From assembly GCA_018895315.1 (NCBI GenBank), contig JAHIOK010000241.1:1-10000 (forward strand): DNA of 10,000 bases, in the 5' to 3' direction. A program made the position numbers and the translations under genes. The DNA is from Actinomycetota bacterium (GTDB taxonomy: Bacteria > Actinomycetota > Actinomycetes > Actinomycetales > Microbacteriaceae). Below, piece by piece: positions 7,367-10,000 of the stretch (its first letter is position 1; every line of letters begins with the position of its first letter). The notes below the pieces were generated by a model. It made no database searches, was not told the origin of the DNA, and was given only the letters and a program-made list of their open reading frames with translations.

Positions 7367-7958
7367 TTTGCCCGCCGGGACTATGGCCGAGCAGAGAACC
7401 CTCGGCCATCTCCGCGAGAAGTTGTCGCGCTCGCTCCCGCGACGCAGCCGCGCTGTGCGGTGTCGAGTTCAACAGGCCGAACGTCGCGAGCAGTCTGATC
7501 GAGCGCTCGAGGGCATCCATCTGCGGTCTCAGCGCCGCCAGCACCACGTCCCACTCCTGGACGTACTGGCGTTGCAGGCTGCGCACGTGATGGTTCGCCT
7601 CGGCCGGGAGCTGCGCGAGTTCTCGGTCTTGCACCCGAATCACATCGGGCTCCGACGTGGCGAAATCGATATGGAATGCGACGAGGCGCTCGAGCGTCTC
7701 ACCGGCGGTACCCGGCATCGCCATGATCTCGCGGCATCCGGCCAGAAGTCTCATGCTGGCGTCTTCGAGCAACTCGCTGAGAAGCGCTTCCTTGCTCGGA
7801 AAGTAGTTGTAGAGGGCGGGACCGCTCATGCCCACGGCGTCACCGAGCTCGCCCGTCGACACGCCGGCGAACCCGCGCTGCGCGAAGAGTTCCGCAGCCC
7901 GACGCAACAGCTCGACCCGGCGATTGGCCTTCTGCGTCGCCCGCCACGTGGTGCCCAC
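7350..7958 (-). CDS. TetR-family transcriptional regulator
   Basis: This is a 202-residue TetR-type repressor. The N-terminal DNA-binding domain covers about residues 12-60, with the helix-turn-helix VSTGELGDAVGMSGPALYNY (33-52) followed by the typical FPSKEALL. The remaining C-terminal helices should bind a small ligand and dimerise. The start is the GTG at 7958; an in-frame stop lies at 7980-7982, and the nearby ATG at 7966 is out of frame. No good ribosome-binding site is visible. The gene converges on the carboxylase-maoC operon and is divergent from the alpha/beta hydrolase, with a 16-bp palindrome between the two. TetR regulators are frequent beside leucine/acyl-CoA carboxylase loci (Rv2506 in M. 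tuberculosis), so control of the carboxylase operon, of the hydrolase, or of both is possible. The ligand, perhaps an acyl-CoA, is inferred. Confidence 0.9.
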   Translation of the reverse strand: MGTTWRATQKANRRVELLRRAAELFAQRGFAGVSTGELGDAVGMSGPALYNYFPSKEALLSELLEDASMRLLAGCREIMAMPGTAGETLERLVAFHIDFATSEPDVIRVQDRELAQLPAEANHHVRSLQRQYVQEWDVVLAALRPQMDALERSIRLLATFGLLNSTPHSAAASRERARQLLAEMAEGSLLGHSPGGQTIRSG

Positions 7959-8020
7959 GTCGCCATCGTACTCGGTCGGTTATCGAGCACTCACCGGATC
8001 GCGCACCCGCTCTCGTCCGG

Positions 8021-8036
8021 TCCGTTCGCGAACGGA
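8021..8036. promoter_or_regulatory. Perfect 16-bp palindrome, candidate TetR operator
   Basis: TCCGTTCGCGAACGGA is fully self-complementary and lies between the divergent tetR and hydrolase genes, 62 nt upstream of tetR and 86 nt upstream of the hydrolase. Length and position are typical of TetR-family autoregulatory operators. A further half-like CCGTTCG is at 8072-8078. It does not resemble the operator at 3187-3204. The rest of this gap (7959-8122) shows a possible minus-strand -10 (GATAAC, 7984-7979) and no gene. Confidence 0.55.
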
Positions 8037-8122
8037 TTTCGTCGTGTCGAGGCAGCACGAAACACCCGAAACCGTTCGTCATCGTGTGGGCGATCAGCGG
8101 ATGTGCGGGGAGAATGAACCGC

Positions 8123-9055
8123 GTGACCGACACCGCGTTCGACGAGTTCTCTTTCCTGCCCTCACAAGCCTCCGACGCCGGCATCGAGGGGCCGCTCCCC
8201 CGCGGCGAGCGCGTCACCCTGGCGCTCGCCGACGGACGCTCACTCAGCGCTCTGCGCTATGGCGACGGCGCCCCTGTGGTGACGTTCCTGCATGGGGCAG
8301 GGCTCAACGCCCATACCTGGGACACCACGATTCTCGCTCTCGGGCTCCCCGCACTTGCGATCGACCTCGCCGGCCACGGCGACTCGTCGTGGCGTGACGA
8401 CTTCGCCTATGTCGCCCCCGTGCTCGCCCCTGACGTCGTCGCCGCGCTGGAGACATGGATCGACGCTCCGCAGGTGCTCGTCGGCCAGTCCCTCGGGGGC
8501 TTGGTCGCCGCGCGGGTCGCGGCATCCCGGCCCGACCTCGTGCGCGAACTCGTCGTCGTCGACATCACGCCGGGGATCGACCCGAACGGAAACGCCCGGC
8601 AGATCCGCGCCTTCTTCGCAGGTCCCACCGACTGGGCCTCACGCGACGACCTCGTCGACCGCGCGCTCTCGTTTGGTCTCGGCGGCTCGCGCTCCGCCGC
8701 AGAGCGCGGGGTGTACCTCAACTCTCGCGTGCGCCCCGATGGCCGGGTCGAGTGGAAGCACCACTTCGCGCACCTCGCCGCCGCGCAGGCCAACGCCGCA
8801 TCGACCGCAGAAGCGACGACCCCGGATGCCGTCTCCGCCGCGCTCTCGGCAGGAGGATGGGACGATCTGGCCGCCGTGACATCGCCGATCACCCTCATCC
8901 GCGGTGATCGCGGGTACGTCACCGAAGCCGACGCCGCGGACTTCGCCGCGCGTGTGCCCGCGGCATCCGTCGTCGTCGTCCACACCGGGCACAACGTACA
9001 AGAAGAGATTCCTGTCGAACTCGGTGTACGACTACGGCACATCGCGACCGCGTGA
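8123..9055 (+). CDS. Alpha/beta hydrolase
   Basis: This 310-residue alpha/beta-hydrolase-fold enzyme has the full catalytic set. The HG oxyanion motif is in FLHGAGLNAHTW (55-66), the nucleophile elbow GQSLGG has Ser123 (121-126), an acidic residue in RGDRGYVTEAD (260-270) is probably Asp262, and the catalytic His290 is in HTGHN. A cap region of about 100 residues follows the nucleophile strand, including VVDITPGIDPNG (144-155). DLAGHGDSSWRDD (81-93) is the usual strand-4 segment. Esters, lactones or C-C bonds are possible substrates. No signal peptide is present, so it is cytosolic. The start is uncertain: GGGGAG (8107-8112) lies 10 nt before GTG 8123, which I prefer, but only 1 nt before ATG 8114. 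It is divergent from tetR and so a likely target of it. Nothing ties the chemistry to leucine breakdown. Confidence 0.9.
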   Translation: MTDTAFDEFSFLPSQASDAGIEGPLPRGERVTLALADGRSLSALRYGDGAPVVTFLHGAGLNAHTWDTTILALGLPALAIDLAGHGDSSWRDDFAYVAPVLAPDVVAALETWIDAPQVLVGQSLGGLVAARVAASRPDLVRELVVVDITPGIDPNGNARQIRAFFAGPTDWASRDDLVDRALSFGLGGSRSAAERGVYLNSRVRPDGRVEWKHHFAHLAAAQANAASTAEATTPDAVSAALSAGGWDDLAAVTSPITLIRGDRGYVTEADAADFAARVPAASVVVVHTGHNVQEEIPVELGVRLRHIATA

Positions 9056-9225
9056 CGGCGGCACACGGACGCGATCGAGACTGCCATGCCGGTTAACACT
9101 TCTATGTCGTTTGAGGTCGCAGCGCACATACCCCTACGCATCGAACCCTAGGCTTGTCTACCGCACCCGAGTCTTCCGGCGGCCCGACAGCACCGCGCGC
9201 GCCGAAGCCTGCGAAAGGACCCCCC

Positions 9226-10000
9226 ATGCTCCGCCGAACCGCCCTCGCCGCGACCGCCCTCCTGGCCGCCGCCGCACTCAGTCTGACCGCCTGCACCGGC
9301 GGGGGAACCACCGCGCCCACGCCTGCGGGTACCCCCGATGCGGATGCCTCGGTATCGATCCGTCTCGTCCTCGAGCCGAGCAACCTCGACATCCGCCAGA
9401 CCGCGGGCTCGTCACTCGACCAGATCCTCGTCGACAACGTGTATCAGGGCCTTGTCTCACGCACACCCGATCAGAAGATCGAAGACACCCTCGCCAGCGC
9501 GCACACGATCTCCGACGACAAGCTGACCTACACCTTCACGCTGCGCGAGGGGGTGACATTCGGTGACGGCCAGGCTCTGACCCCCGAGGACGTCGTGTGG
9601 TCGCTGCAGACCCGCAAGGCCACCGCGGCGTGGAGCGACTCGGCCCGCCTGGCCAACGTCACCTCGATCGCCGCCACGGGGCAGACCATCACGATCACCC
9701 TCGCCAAGCCCGACTCCAGCTTCTTGTGGAATCTCACTGGCCGGGCCGGCATCATCCTGAAGAAGGACGACACGGTCGACTACAAGACCAAGGCCAACGG
9801 CACCGGACCGTTCACGCTGAAGACCTGGAAGCAGGGCGACAGCATCACGTTCGCCCGCAACGACGCCTACTGGGGCGACAAGGCGAAGGTCAAGGAAGTG
9901 GTCTTCGCCTACATTCCCGACAACCAGGCGGCACTGAATGCTGCAGAGGCGAACGAAGTCGACGTCGTCACCGGCTTCGACGCGAATCTGAAGGACCAGA
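9226..10000 (+). CDS. ABC transporter substrate-binding lipoprotein, family 5, 3' end outside window
   Basis: This is the N-terminal 258 residues of an extracellular solute-binding protein of family 5 (oligopeptide/dipeptide/nickel importers). The signal peptide has an RR start, a hydrophobic core of Ala/Leu (6-20) and the lipobox LTAC with Cys23 as the lipidated residue, so it is membrane-anchored outside the cell. A Gly/Thr/Pro/Ala linker follows, and the binding domain begins near residue 43. Family motifs are DNVYQGLV (70-77), TFTLREGVTFGDGQALTPEDVVWSL near 103-127, and NGTGPFTLKTWKQGD near 191-205. The ATG is preceded by GAAAGGA (9213-9219), 6 nt upstream. The frame is open to the window edge; full members are about 500-550 residues. 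Permease and ATPase genes are expected downstream. The 170-nt gap before it (9056-9225) holds no gene and no clear promoter. The ligand cannot be named. Confidence 0.92.
   Translation, partial: MLRRTALAATALLAAAALSLTACTGGGTTAPTPAGTPDADASVSIRLVLEPSNLDIRQTAGSSLDQILVDNVYQGLVSRTPDQKIEDTLASAHTISDDKLTYTFTLREGVTFGDGQALTPEDVVWSLQTRKATAAWSDSARLANVTSIAATGQTITITLAKPDSSFLWNLTGRAGIILKKDDTVDYKTKANGTGPFTLKTWKQGDSITFARNDAYWGDKAKVKEVVFAYIPDNQAALNAAEANEVDVVTGFDANLKDQ

Noticed and set aside
9111..9140. Possible promoter TTGAGG...TACGCA before the solute-binding lipoprotein
   Set aside because: The -10 match is poor and the spacer is 18 nt. Several equally weak alternatives exist nearby (for example TAGGCT near 9149), so no promoter is assigned.

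Overview
This is a high-GC window that reads like an actinobacterial chromosome, most probably Microbacteriaceae (Microbacterium-like). The evidence is strong G/C third-position bias, many GTG starts, 4-nt ATGA/GTGA gene overlaps, an AccD1/AccA1-type acyl-CoA carboxylase pair, and dense use of the hexamer GGATGC/GCATCC. I see no rRNA, tRNA, CRISPR array, insertion sequence or prophage gene. No intergenic gap exceeds 300 bases. The taxonomic call is inference from these features.

Left part (1-1920). The window opens inside an arginase-fold gene whose start lies outside. It overlaps by 4 nt a small HExxH protein with metallopeptidase-like residues. A convergent gene on the minus strand encodes a stand-alone siderophore-interacting (SIP) domain. 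Directly upstream of that gene is a DtxR/IdeR-type iron box, so it is probably iron-repressed.

Middle part (1918-7366). A minus-strand pair, an AhpD/carboxymuconolactone decarboxylase-like protein and a Y_phosphatase3-type phosphatase joined by an ATGA overlap, is divergent from a plus-strand operon. That operon encodes the carboxyltransferase (AccD1/MccB-like) and biotin-bearing (AccA1/MccA-like) subunits of a methylcrotonyl-CoA-type carboxylase, then a MaoC-fold hydratase. The shared 119-nt control region is AT-rich compared with its surroundings. It carries a near-perfect palindrome (GATTATCG-TC-CGATAATC), a second palindrome (TTGATAATCAA) and a degenerate third copy. The expected role is leucine catabolism, but the acyl-CoA dehydrogenase and CitE-type lyase that accompany these genes in Mycobacterium tuberculosis are absent here. 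Directly after maoC, a perfect Shine-Dalgarno and ATG lead into only 11 codons.

Right part (7350-10000). A minus-strand TetR-family regulator is divergent from an alpha/beta hydrolase. A perfect 16-bp palindrome lies between them and is the natural candidate operator. The window ends inside a family-5 solute-binding lipoprotein (peptide/nickel-type ABC importer), which probably begins a transporter operon beyond the edge.

I found no clearly new multi-gene system. The most useful leads are the operator array in front of the carboxylase operon, the iron box on the lone SIP domain, the altered active-site residues in the arginase-fold and MaoC proteins, and the abrupt end of the leucine operon.
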